64,000 nucleotides of DNA, from NCBI GenBank assembly GCA_028693165.1, contig JAQUVX010000001.1, positions 124,001 to 188,000 of the forward strand, in the 5' to 3' direction. Below are positions 53,373 to 61,226 of the stretch, piece after piece. The number at the start of each line of letters is the position of its first letter. Position 1 is the first letter of the stretch. A model generated the notes under the pieces. It did not search any database and had not been told where the DNA came from. It saw only the letters and a program-made list of their open reading frames with translations. The DNA is from Lachnospiraceae bacterium. GTDB lineage: Bacteria > Bacillota > Clostridia > Lachnospirales > Lachnospiraceae. The translations under genes and the position numbers were made by a program.

Positions 53373-55526
53373 CTAATTATTGATTCCTTCTGCTGCTTTA
53401 TACGCTTCCTCGTAGAAAAACTCCTGTGAATCCAGCTTCTTTTCATTGATATTGCGAGACACATAGGTTCCGTCAGCCGTCAGGCATTTGCCCTTCTCAT
53501 CGTCCATCATCATGGTGTCAAACATCCAGTCCAGCCGTTTGTGATTCTCTTCATCCAGCACCGGCACGGCAACCTCCACGCGGCGGATGGTATTTCTTGT
53601 CATATAGTCCGCGGAAGCGATGTAAACCTTCTCGCGCTCCGGCGTACCGAAACGATAGATTCTGGAATGCTCCAGGAAACGTCCCACGATGCTGATTACC
53701 GTGATATTTTCCGTGCAGCCCGGAACACCTGCAACCAGACAGCAGATGCCGCGGACGATCATCTCAATCTTCACACCCGCCTGCGATGCCTCTACCAGCT
53801 TCTCAATGATAACCTTGTCCGTCAGGGAATTGATCTTGATTCCGATATAGGCAGGTTCGCCATTCTGCGCGTGCCAGATCTCTGTGTCGATCATCTCCGT
53901 GATCTTGTTCTGCAGGCAGTGCGGCGCAACCAGGAGCTTCTTCGTCTCCTCGATCGTTTCACCGCGAAGCAGGCAGGCAAATACCTCGGCCGCCTCGGCC
54001 CCGATCTCCGGATCAGCCGTAATCAGCGACAGATCGGTGTACAGTCTGGAGGTCTTCTCATTGTAGTTGCCGGTTCCAACCTGTGTGATGTAGGAAAGTC
54101 CACTCTCGGTCTTTCGCGTGATCAGACACAGCTTGGAATGCACCTTGTAGCCGTTCAGACCATAGATCACGCGGCAGCCTGCCTCCTCCAGCTTTCTGGA
54201 ATACTCGATGTTGCTCTCCTCGTCAAATCTGGCACGCAGCTCGACCAGGACCACAACCTCCTTACCGTTCTCTGCCGCTTCCACCAGGGCCTCCACGATC
54301 TGGCTTCTGTCCGCCAGACGATACAGGGTCATTTTCATGGAAACGACGGAATCATCCCGCGCGGCTTCATTTAACAGATTCACAAACGTCTTGATGTTTT
54401 CAAATGGGTAGGACAGCAGCAGATCCTTCTTCTCCACCTGATCGATCAGACTCAGCTTTTCGTTGATCTGCGGTGTCATCCGCGCGGAACGCTTGGTGAA
54501 GAACAGGTTCTCCTTGTTCTGGCTGCGCAGATAGTTCTGAAGTGCAAAGACAAAGGACATATCAAGCGGCACACCGCACAGGAATACATGACTCTTTTCC
54601 ATCTTAATATCCTTGCAGATATCTCCGATCAGCTTCTTGTTAATCTCCCTGGAAAGCTCCATGCGAACCGGGTTCATGCGCTTTCTCTGCTTTACCAGAT
54701 TCTCCATGGCATCCCGGTAATCCAGATCCTCGTCGTAGATCGTCTCGGTGTCAATGTCCGCATTTCTCGTGATGCGCAGCAGTGATTTTTCCTGAATTGC
54801 ATACTTTGGGAACAGTTTCGGAAGAAAATGAAGGATAATCTCCTCCGACAGCATAAAGGTGCCCGGTCTGGTCGGGATCTCGATCAGGCGCTTGAACACG
54901 TTGTTGCTGCATGGAATGATGGCGGTTCTCGTCTTGCCGCTTCTGGTTGAAAGCAGTGCCACCGCATAGATATCCTTGTTTTTTAAGAATGGGAACGGCT
55001 GCTGTTTGCTGACAATGTTGGCAGACAGATACGGTGCGATCTCATGATCGAAATAGGCCTCCAGAAATTCGCCCTCCGCTCCGGACAGTTTGTTGAAATT
55101 GATCAGACGGATGCCGGCCGGCTCCAGCTCTCCCATCAGCTGCTCGTAGATCCGCGCCTTCTTGAAATCCAGTTCACGCGTTGCTTCCAAAATCGCATCA
55201 ACCTGCTCTTCACTGGTCATGTTCGTCTTGTTCTCACGGATCTCTTCGTCAGATTCCATCTGATCCATCAGCGTTCCCACGCGAACCATGTAAAATTCGT
55301 CCAGGTTGGACTGGTAGATGGATGCAAAGGTCAGGCGCTCTGCAAGCGGCACCCGCGGATTGCCTGCTTCATTTAATACACGCTCATTGAATTTCAGCCA
55401 GGATAGCTCCCGGTTCATCATATATGGTTGTTTCGCATACTCCGTCTTGTTTGCCGCCTCCGTTTTTTTCGTCGCTTTCATCGCTTTTGTGTCCTGCCCT
55501 TTTTTCTTCTGTTCTGCTTTTTTCAT
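53373..55526 (-). CDS. ppk1: polyphosphate kinase 1
   Basis: 717 residues from the ATG at 55526 (repeated GGAAAGGG upstream; earlier in-frame ATG at 55574 has no site). It polymerises the gamma phosphate of ATP into polyphosphate, reversibly. After a Lys/Ala-rich N-terminal tail (about 35 residues), the N domain begins MNRELSWLKFNERVL. The two PLD-like catalytic domains contain the autophosphorylated histidine in YKVHSKLCLI and the second histidine in FLEHSRIYRFG. Pho-box-like repeats lie upstream (55666-55682), and a PPK2-type enzyme at 1-552 could use the product. Confidence 0.95.
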   Translation of the reverse strand: MKKAEQKKKGQDTKAMKATKKTEAANKTEYAKQPYMMNRELSWLKFNERVLNEAGNPRVPLAERLTFASIYQSNLDEFYMVRVGTLMDQMESDEEIRENKTNMTSEEQVDAILEATRELDFKKARIYEQLMGELEPAGIRLINFNKLSGAEGEFLEAYFDHEIAPYLSANIVSKQQPFPFLKNKDIYAVALLSTRSGKTRTAIIPCSNNVFKRLIEIPTRPGTFMLSEEIILHFLPKLFPKYAIQEKSLLRITRNADIDTETIYDEDLDYRDAMENLVKQRKRMNPVRMELSREINKKLIGDICKDIKMEKSHVFLCGVPLDMSFVFALQNYLRSQNKENLFFTKRSARMTPQINEKLSLIDQVEKKDLLLSYPFENIKTFVNLLNEAARDDSVVSMKMTLYRLADRSQIVEALVEAAENGKEVVVLVELRARFDEESNIEYSRKLEEAGCRVIYGLNGYKVHSKLCLITRKTESGLSYITQVGTGNYNEKTSRLYTDLSLITADPEIGAEAAEVFACLLRGETIEETKKLLVAPHCLQNKITEMIDTEIWHAQNGEPAYIGIKINSLTDKVIIEKLVEASQAGVKIEMIVRGICCLVAGVPGCTENITVISIVGRFLEHSRIYRFGTPEREKVYIASADYMTRNTIRRVEVAVPVLDEENHKRLDWMFDTMMMDDEKGKCLTADGTYVSRNINEKKLDSQEFFYEEAYKAAEGINN

Positions 55527-55665
55527 TTTTCCCTTTCCCTTTCCTATTTCACGGCATTCCATCTGCGTCCGCACAATCTGCCGTGCAAATGGTCTGCCGA
55601 TGATTTTCCATTATTGAGAATACAGGAAAGCACGCTCCGCTACTATCCGCCTTATGTTATCTTTG

Positions 55666-55708
55666 TGTAAAGTTTGTGTAAATCAGGGATATTTTACATA
55701 AACTTTAC
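55666..55708. promoter_or_regulatory. Pho-box-like repeats between ppk1 and pfkA
   Basis: On the minus strand TTTACA-N5-TTTACA (55682-55666) faces ppk1; on the plus strand TTTACA-N5-TTTACC (55693-55708 region) faces pfkA. Each pair has an 11-base period, the pattern bound by PhoP/PhoB response regulators. Together the arms form a 16-base inverted repeat (55667-55682 and 55693-55708) with one mismatch. The second TTTACA of the ppk1 side could also be its -35. Confidence 0.6.
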
Positions 55709-55809
55709 CTGCTCTTTATCGGACTCTGGTGGCATATCCTACGGAATTTTTGTATGATGTACTCTCAAATAAGCTACTGCATACAGACAGAAGAAAGAGG
55801 ACATAGAAT

Positions 55810-56886
55810 ATGAAGAGAATCGGAATACTCACAAGCGGCGGTGACTGCCAGAGTTTAAATGCAACCATGCGCGGCGTGGCGAAGGCATTATATAAAATAT
55901 GTGATGACATTGAGATCATCGGATTTGAAGATGGCTACAAGGGTCTGATTTATTCGAATTACCGGGTCATGCAGCCCTCTGATTTTTCGGGAATTCTGAC
56001 CAAGGGCGGCACGATCCTGGGAACCTCCCGCCAGCCGTTCAAGCTCATGAGAATTCCGGATGAGAATGGACTTGATAAAGTGGAAGCCATGAAATCCACG
56101 TATAAGAAGCTCAACCTGGAATGTCTGGTCGTTCTGGGCGGAAACGGAAGCCAGAAAACGGCAAATCTTCTGCGGGAAGAAGGGCTGAATATCGTCTCCC
56201 TGCCAAAGACGATCGATAACGATCTGTGGGGAACCGATATGACCTTCGGCTTCATGAGTGCGGTGGATGTCGCTTCCAATGCTATCGGCTACATCCACAC
56301 CACGGCCGCATCCCACAGCCGCGTCTTCATCGTCGAAATCATGGGGCACAAGGTTGGCTGGCTGACGCTCTATGCCGGAATCGCCGGAGGCGCCGACATC
56401 ATCCTGATTCCTGAGATTCCCTATGATCTGGACGCTGTCACTCAGGCGATCGCCGCCCGCAATAAGAGTGGAAAGCATTTCTCGATCCTGGCTGTCGCAG
56501 AAGGCGCTGTCTCCAAAGAGGAAGCGGCACTCAGCAAGAAAGAGCTGAAAGAACTGCGCAAAAAGGAGCCAAGCTATCCGTCCGTCGCCTACCGGCTGGG
56601 CGCTGCCATCCAGGAGCGAACCGGACAGGATATCCGCGTGACCGTCCCCGGCCACATGCAGCGCGGCGGCGAACCCTGCCCCTATGACCGCGTGCTCTCC
56701 ACCCGCTTCGGAGCCGCGGCGGCCCGGCTGATCAACAATCAGGAGTACGGCTACATGATTTCCATGAAAGGCGGCGAGATCACAAAAACTGCCCTCTCCG
56801 AGATCGCAGGCCAGTTAAAAACCGTCGACCCGGAATGCTCCATCGTGCAGGAGGCAAGGGCAGTTGGGATTTCCTTCGGAAACTGA
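55810..56886 (+). CDS. pfkA: 6-phosphofructokinase
   Basis: 358 residues. Phosphorylates fructose 6-phosphate. GGDCQSLNATMRG at the N-terminus, GGNGS at 110-114, the catalytic PKTIDNDLWGTD (Asp136) and substrate-binding EIMGHKVGW. Two signature positions are mixed: glycine after Asn112 (residue equivalent to E. coli Gly104) suggests ATP, while Lys133 in PKTIDND is usual in pyrophosphate-dependent and related long-clade enzymes. Asn112 replaces the nearly invariant Asp. Divergent from ppk1. Ribosome site AAAGAGG. Confidence 0.9.
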   Translation: MKRIGILTSGGDCQSLNATMRGVAKALYKICDDIEIIGFEDGYKGLIYSNYRVMQPSDFSGILTKGGTILGTSRQPFKLMRIPDENGLDKVEAMKSTYKKLNLECLVVLGGNGSQKTANLLREEGLNIVSLPKTIDNDLWGTDMTFGFMSAVDVASNAIGYIHTTAASHSRVFIVEIMGHKVGWLTLYAGIAGGADIILIPEIPYDLDAVTQAIAARNKSGKHFSILAVAEGAVSKEEAALSKKELKELRKKEPSYPSVAYRLGAAIQERTGQDIRVTVPGHMQRGGEPCPYDRVLSTRFGAAAARLINNQEYGYMISMKGGEITKTALSEIAGQLKTVDPECSIVQEARAVGISFGN

Positions 56887-56933
56887 CGCAAAACCGGTCG
56901 GATGATGCATTCTGCATCGAACCGTTCACATAC

Positions 56934-56963
56934 AAAATCCGGCTCCTGAGTGGGCCGGATTTT
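56934..56963. terminator. bidirectional terminator between pfkA and the anti-sigma gene
   Basis: AAAATCCGGC (56934-56943) pairs perfectly with GCCGGATTTT (56954-56963). A second small hairpin (GATGCA/TGCATC) lies at about 56903-56918. Confidence 0.82.
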
Positions 56964-56986
56964 GACTTGTTCTTCTGTTATATACG

Positions 56987-57751
56987 CTATTTCACACTGC
57001 TCTCAATGACCTCTTTCGCCATCTGAACCAGCGTTTCCTGTGTCGCCGTCGAATTCATCGCCAGGAGGCCATAATTCACACCGTCCTCGTCCCAGCCCAG
57101 ATACTGGACACGTATGATTTCCACGTCATCGGAGCCATAGCTGAACACATATTTTCCGCTGGCCTCATCAGCTTTGTCCTGCTCGGTCTGCACATAATCG
57201 CCCGGCACAACTTTATTATCATAAAAGCTGTAGAAAACCGGAATGTCATTGATCGTGGCTGCCTGGACTGAATTGACTTCCTCCTGTGCCGCATGCGTTG
57301 GCGCTACGAACATGGACAAGTTGTCATCTCCCAAATTATATGCAAGATACAGGCTTTTATAGCTGCCGATCACCTTGTCATTCTCGTCAAAATCAGAATT
57401 TGTTCCAACGTTTCCGCCTGCAAATGTGTAGCCGTTCGAAAAGCTGTCGATCAGTTTTGCATCCGCACCGATGAGTTTTTTCACTTCTTTCGCCGTCGGC
57501 AGTGTCTGAAATTCATTCTGCGAACTGGATACGCTCGTCGTGTAAGCCGCCCTGCTTGCCGCAAATGCTGTCATTCCCAGCACAAAGGTCGCCGCCAGTA
57601 CCATCACCAACCTTTTTTTCCATGCCATCTTTTTAATCCTCATGCTTTCATTCTCCTCTTCTTCCGGCAGATTTTCCAGTGTTGATACCACTTTTTCATG
57701 AAACTGTTCCGGTACCTTTGGAAAGGTATGCTTCCAGTTGTATTCATCCAT
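56987..57751 (-). CDS. probable anti-sigma factor (DUF4367-like)
   Basis: 254 residues. A short N-terminal cytoplasmic segment (about 1-45), one membrane segment (RLVMVLAATFVLGMTAFAA, about 47-65), then an extracellular domain of about 185 residues. The gene begins 3 bases after the sigma factor stop, so it is translated with it. It most likely holds the ECF sigma factor at the membrane. The signal it senses is unknown. Confidence 0.78.
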   Translation of the reverse strand: MDEYNWKHTFPKVPEQFHEKVVSTLENLPEEEENESMRIKKMAWKKRLVMVLAATFVLGMTAFAASRAAYTTSVSSSQNEFQTLPTAKEVKKLIGADAKLIDSFSNGYTFAGGNVGTNSDFDENDKVIGSYKSLYLAYNLGDDNLSMFVAPTHAAQEEVNSVQAATINDIPVFYSFYDNKVVPGDYVQTEQDKADEASGKYVFSYGSDDVEIIRVQYLGWDEDGVNYGLLAMNSTATQETLVQMAKEVIESSVK

Positions 57752-57754
57752 TGA

Positions 57755-58249
57755 TCATCCCTCGCCTTCCATTATGCGTTTCAGTCGTTTCCTGCCCGTT
57801 GCCAGCCTGCTTTTTACCGTGCCCTCCGGAATTTTCAAAAGCGTCCTGATCTCCTTGACGGAATATCCCTCTATGTAATACAGCACCAGAGTGATCCGCA
57901 GCGGAAGTTCCAGCCGTTCCAGAGCCAAATAAAGCTCCGTGTATTCCTCCTCCGGGCTGCCGCTTCCATTTACCGCCTCTTTCGTCTCCTGATCGGTGAA
58001 ATATTCCTCATAGGACACCACCGGCCGCCGTTTGCGCAATATCCCGTAACACTCATTGATCATGATCCGGGTCAGCCAGGTCTTAAAGTATCCTTCTTCT
58101 TTCAGCGTACTGCGTTTCTCGTAGGCCTTTAAAATGGAATTTTGTACCGCATCCTCGCAGCTTGCCTCGTCCTTCAAGATCGACCTTGCCACATGGTACA
58201 GGGCAGGTTCTGCCTCAAGCACCAGACTTGTAAATGTATGTTTATCCAA
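57755..58249 (-). CDS. ECF-type sigma-70 family RNA polymerase sigma factor
   Basis: 164 residues if started at the TTG at 58249, which places GGAAAGG 11 bases upstream and gives the usual start MDKHTFTSLVLEAEPALY. A longer reading from a TTG at 58273 lacks a ribosome site. Region 2 is seen as CEDAVQNSILKAYEKRSTL and GYFKTWLTRIMINECY; region 4 as LVLYYIEGYSVKEIRTLLKIPEGTVKSRLATGRKRL. It pairs with the anti-sigma gene downstream. A UUG start would keep its level low. Confidence 0.88.
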   Translation of the reverse strand: MDKHTFTSLVLEAEPALYHVARSILKDEASCEDAVQNSILKAYEKRSTLKEEGYFKTWLTRIMINECYGILRKRRPVVSYEEYFTDQETKEAVNGSGSPEEEYTELYLALERLELPLRITLVLYYIEGYSVKEIRTLLKIPEGTVKSRLATGRKRLKRIMEGEG

Positions 58250-58343
58250 TGGAGCTACATCCTTTCCAAACAAATTGCAGCGCTGCTTTTTGTTTTACAC
58301 TAATTAGATGGTTTGGATGGAGAATTGGTTCATTTTATTGAAA

Positions 58344-59921
58344 CTAATTTGATCTCCGATAAATAACCTTCCCCAGTCTCACCGTCATCTCAACCCTGAT
58401 CTTCCGGATCTCCATCGGATCGCACGCCATCGGACTCTGGCTTAAAACCACAAAGTCTGCCTGTTTTCCTTCCTTCAAGCTTCCCTTGCGGTCTTCCTCG
58501 TGATATTGATAGGCTGCGTTTATCGTCACGGCTTTCAACGCATCGTATACCCCGATGGCCTCTTCTTTTCCCAATACAACGCCCTGTTTGGTGATGCGAT
58601 TTACGGCACACCAAATACTCTCCAGCATATCCGGCAGAATGACCGGTGTATCCTGATGCATGGTGAATAGAATGTTCTTTTCCAGAGTCGACTTACAGGG
58701 AGAAATCCTGCGCGCCCTGTCCCACCCGAAATTTTTGATATGGACATCTCCCCAATGATAGATGTGCGCCGCAAAGTAGGAAGGGATCATGCCAAGTTCC
58801 TTCACCCGCTCCAACTGACTTGTATCCAGGAATTGCGCATGGATGATAACCGGGCGAATGTCCCTGATGTCCGGAATCTTTGCTGCCTGCGTCAGATACT
58901 GTTCACATGCCGCATCGCCATTGCAGTGTGCCAAAATCTGCACCTGCGCTTCCCCGGCCTGGCGAATGCTTTGATAGACCGCATCATCGCTCATCGTCGG
59001 ATAGCCGAAATAGTCCGCATCGTCCACGTACGGAGTCAGCATCCAGGCCGTCCGCTGCTGCGGAGAGCCATCCAGAAATATTTTATATCCACCGATTTTA
59101 AACTGTTTGTCATACGCTTGAAGCGCATTTGGAAAAGCCGCCTGATAGGCCGGCATATCCTCCATAGCGACATAACCGACCAGATCAAGTTTCAGACCAT
59201 CGTGCTCCACCAATGCTTTTAATAAGGGAAGCATCTGCGCAACACACAATCCTTCTTGAATCGTCGTAATTCCATAGGAGGCATACAACTCCTGCGCCTT
59301 TTGGTATGCCTGGAGAAAGCGCCGGATGTCAGCCATGGGGATCTTCTTAACAAATTCAAAATAGGCATTTTCTTCCAGATAGCCGGTCAGTTTTCCCGCA
59401 CTCTGCCCGATCACTCCGCCCGGAACCTGGGGCGTATCCACAGTGATTCCCAAACGGTTTAATCCCGGCGTATTTAACAGGCCGGAATGCCCCGATGTAT
59501 GAGAAATCATCAGCGGATTGTTTGGGACAAGGTCGTCAAGAAAGGCCAATGTAATTGGCTTGTCGTCCTCAAATGCATTCGGGTCGTATCCATTTGCCTG
59601 TATCCATGCGTTCGGCTCGACTTCATTTTTTTGCATAAAGGTCTGAATTCGTTTTGCCGCTTCTTCACGTGAAGAGCAATGCGCGAGCTGTACCTGCATC
59701 TGACCGCTCGCAAGGTTGGATAAATGGCTGTGCGCATCCAGAAATGCGGGCATCAGACACCTGCCGTCCAAATCATATAAGGTCACATGCTCTGCGGCCT
59801 CCTGTTCACACTCACGAAACGTGCCAACACACTTGATCAGTCCGCCCTCCTCCAAAACCGCTTCCGGATTTTCAGATGCTTCTAAGGTGATGATCGGTCC
59901 GTTGTAATAAATCACTGACAT
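58344..59921 (-). CDS. metal-dependent amidohydrolase, YtcJ family
   Basis: 525 residues from the ATG at 59921 (GGAGAGGAG upstream). Amidohydrolase superfamily: DAHSHL (62-67) gives the first two metal ligands, then KIFLDGSPQQRTAWM, AHCNGDAACEQYL and a late metal-binding Asp region around FTMHQDTPVI. YtcJ-like enzymes act on amides, formamides or cyclic ureides; the substrate here is unknown. Single gene with its own promoter. Confidence 0.85.
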   Translation of the reverse strand: MSVIYYNGPIITLEASENPEAVLEEGGLIKCVGTFRECEQEAAEHVTLYDLDGRCLMPAFLDAHSHLSNLASGQMQVQLAHCSSREEAAKRIQTFMQKNEVEPNAWIQANGYDPNAFEDDKPITLAFLDDLVPNNPLMISHTSGHSGLLNTPGLNRLGITVDTPQVPGGVIGQSAGKLTGYLEENAYFEFVKKIPMADIRRFLQAYQKAQELYASYGITTIQEGLCVAQMLPLLKALVEHDGLKLDLVGYVAMEDMPAYQAAFPNALQAYDKQFKIGGYKIFLDGSPQQRTAWMLTPYVDDADYFGYPTMSDDAVYQSIRQAGEAQVQILAHCNGDAACEQYLTQAAKIPDIRDIRPVIIHAQFLDTSQLERVKELGMIPSYFAAHIYHWGDVHIKNFGWDRARRISPCKSTLEKNILFTMHQDTPVILPDMLESIWCAVNRITKQGVVLGKEEAIGVYDALKAVTINAAYQYHEEDRKGSLKEGKQADFVVLSQSPMACDPMEIRKIRVEMTVRLGKVIYRRSN

Positions 59922-59962
59922 ATAATGCTCCTCTCCGTTCCTGGCTGACAATGTATAATGGA

Positions 59963-59991
59963 ATTATATTCCAGCATGACTGCAATTACAA
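59963..59991 (-). promoter_or_regulatory. promoter of the YtcJ-type gene
   Basis: On the minus strand TTGTAA (59991-59986), 17 bases, TATAAT (59968-59963). Confidence 0.72.
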
Positions 59992-59995
59992 CAAA

Positions 59996-60048
59996 AGAGA
60001 ACAGGCTATCCTTAAGGTGTAACCCATAGGGTAGTCTGCTCTCTTTTC
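59996..60048. terminator. terminator after the PNPOx-family gene
   Basis: A long imperfect stem: AGAG, CAG and CTA segments (59996-60011) pair with TAG, CTG and CTCT segments (60029-60045). TCTTTT follows on either strand, so it can serve the minus-strand gene ending at 60138. The gap 60049-60137 shows nothing else recognisable. Confidence 0.6.
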
Positions 60049-60137
60049 TGTTCAATATTCTTTCGGACAGCGTATTTGCATCCGACTTCGTATGATATCC
60101 TGATTTTTATCATACACGCGGGAGCACGCTTTTCCGA

Positions 60138-60533
60138 TCAAAACTCGTAAGGTGCATTCCCCGAAAAATCAGCAATCAGTCCGTGTGCATGTTCAAGGTA
60201 AAACACCTCAAAGATTGGATTCTGCGCTGTCTCATACTGTCCTTTTACGATTGGATTTAACATACAGGCTTCTTTGACTTCCATATTGTTTTCAAACACG
60301 GCTTTGCCATGTAAACGAATCCATGCATAGTCCGGGCTGGATACCGATACTTCGATTTCCGGATTTGCCTGCATATCCTGATATACGTCCTTTTTATTAT
60401 TTGTGCAGAACCAGAGTTTCCCCTCTTTTTCCAGGCAGAACATAAATGGACGGCATTTCGCCTTCCCATCCCTGCCTACGGTTGCCAAATACTGTACCGG
60501 GTTTGCCTGTAAAAATTCCACTACTTTTGTCAT
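60138..60533 (-). CDS. pyridoxamine 5'-phosphate oxidase family protein (flavin-binding)
   Basis: 131 residues from the ATG at 60533 (GAAAGGAAG upstream; longer reading lies over the promoter). Split-barrel flavin fold typical of this family: VQYLATVGRDGKAKCRPFMF, LWFCTNNKKDVYQDMQANPEIEVSV, WIRLHGKAVFE. Such proteins bind FMN or F420 and reduce small molecules; it is too short for true PNP oxidase. Two operator copies at its promoter tie it to the Rrf2 regulator at 60700. Confidence 0.85.
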   Translation of the reverse strand: MTKVVEFLQANPVQYLATVGRDGKAKCRPFMFCLEKEGKLWFCTNNKKDVYQDMQANPEIEVSVSSPDYAWIRLHGKAVFENNMEVKEACMLNPIVKGQYETAQNPIFEVFYLEHAHGLIADFSGNAPYEF

Positions 60534-60569
60534 GTCTTTTTCTTCCTTTCTGTTGAGAAATATTTTTGT

Positions 60570-60631
60570 TGTAATACTCTTTGTTACATTCAAGAGTCTA
60601 TCATCTTTTTGTTGTAATGTCAATAGTTACA
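60570..60631 (-). promoter_or_regulatory. promoter with two Rrf2-type operators
   Basis: Promoter on the minus strand: TTGACA (60623-60618), 17 bases, TAGACT (60600-60595). Operator copies TGTAAT-N7-GTTACA at 60613-60631 (over the -35) and 60570-60588 (after the -10). A third copy overlaps the -35 of the Rrf2 gene itself. Confidence 0.72.
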
Positions 60632-60644
60632 TCGTGGGTTGCGT

Positions 60645-60683
60645 AAAAAAAATCCCATACTTCGTCTTCACGAATATATGGGA
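60645..60683 (-). terminator. terminator of the Rrf2 gene
   Basis: TCCCATA (60653-60659) pairs with TATGGGA (60677-60683), with TTCG/CGAA inside; on the minus strand eight T follow (60652-60645). This makes the Rrf2 and PNPOx genes separate transcripts. Confidence 0.85.
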
Positions 60684-60699
60684 ATCATCCTGATCAGTT

Positions 60700-61137
60700 T
60701 TACGGTTCGTTGGATATAAAACTCGCTGTATCCTCTATAATATCCTGCATCGTAATGCCTGCCATCTCTCGTTCCATCGCCTGCTGGATCTGATCAAGTC
60801 TCCGGTCCAACACATGATGAATGTTCTTTCCTACCGGACATTTGGGATTGGGGTTCTCATGAAAATGAAACAATTCTCCCTCATCCACGCACTCCGTCGC
60901 CTGATAAATATCCAAAAGGGTAATGTCTTTCAGCGGTCTCGCAATCTGCGCTCCGCCGCTTCCCCTCGTCACCCTGACGATTCCGGCACTTTTTAATTGC
61001 TGCAAAAGCCTGCGGATCACAACCGGATTTACATTCACACTGCCCGCCAGAAAATCGCTTGTGACCTTATCGTCTTTAAATGTTTCAATACACGAAAGCA
61101 CATGAATGGCTATCGTAAATCTGCTTGAAATCTGCAT
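60700..61137 (-). CDS. Rrf2-family transcriptional regulator
   Basis: 145 residues. Winged helix with VTSDFLAGSVNVNPVVIRRLLQQLKSAGIVRVTRGSGG, the standard Rrf2 recognition and wing. Only two cysteines are seen (in ATECVDE and NPKCPVG), not the three-cysteine cluster of IscR/NsrR, so Fe-S binding of that kind is unlikely; the pattern is that of the YwnA-like branch, possibly thiol-sensing. It likely represses itself and the PNPOx-family gene through the shared operator. Confidence 0.88.
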   Translation of the reverse strand: MQISSRFTIAIHVLSCIETFKDDKVTSDFLAGSVNVNPVVIRRLLQQLKSAGIVRVTRGSGGAQIARPLKDITLLDIYQATECVDEGELFHFHENPNPKCPVGKNIHHVLDRRLDQIQQAMEREMAGITMQDIIEDTASFISNEP

Positions 61138-61175
61138 TGCTTCTCATCTCCTGTCATTTGGGCTGTAACAAGAAC

Positions 61176-61212
61176 AGTATAATTTCTTTTTGGTGTAAAG
61201 TCAATGGTTACA
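61176..61212 (-). promoter_or_regulatory. autoregulated promoter of the Rrf2 gene
   Basis: On the minus strand TTGACT (61204-61199), 17 bases, TATACT (61181-61176). The operator TGTAAA-N7-GTTACA (61194-61212) covers the -35 exactly as at the PNPOx promoter. Confidence 0.75.
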
Positions 61213-61226
61213 ACAATTAAGAAGGT

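Noticed and set aside
53541-56655. Long ORFs antisense to ppk1 (53541-54374) and pfkA (55888-56655)
   Set aside because: Composition mirrors the real genes in antisense, without start signals or domain motifs.
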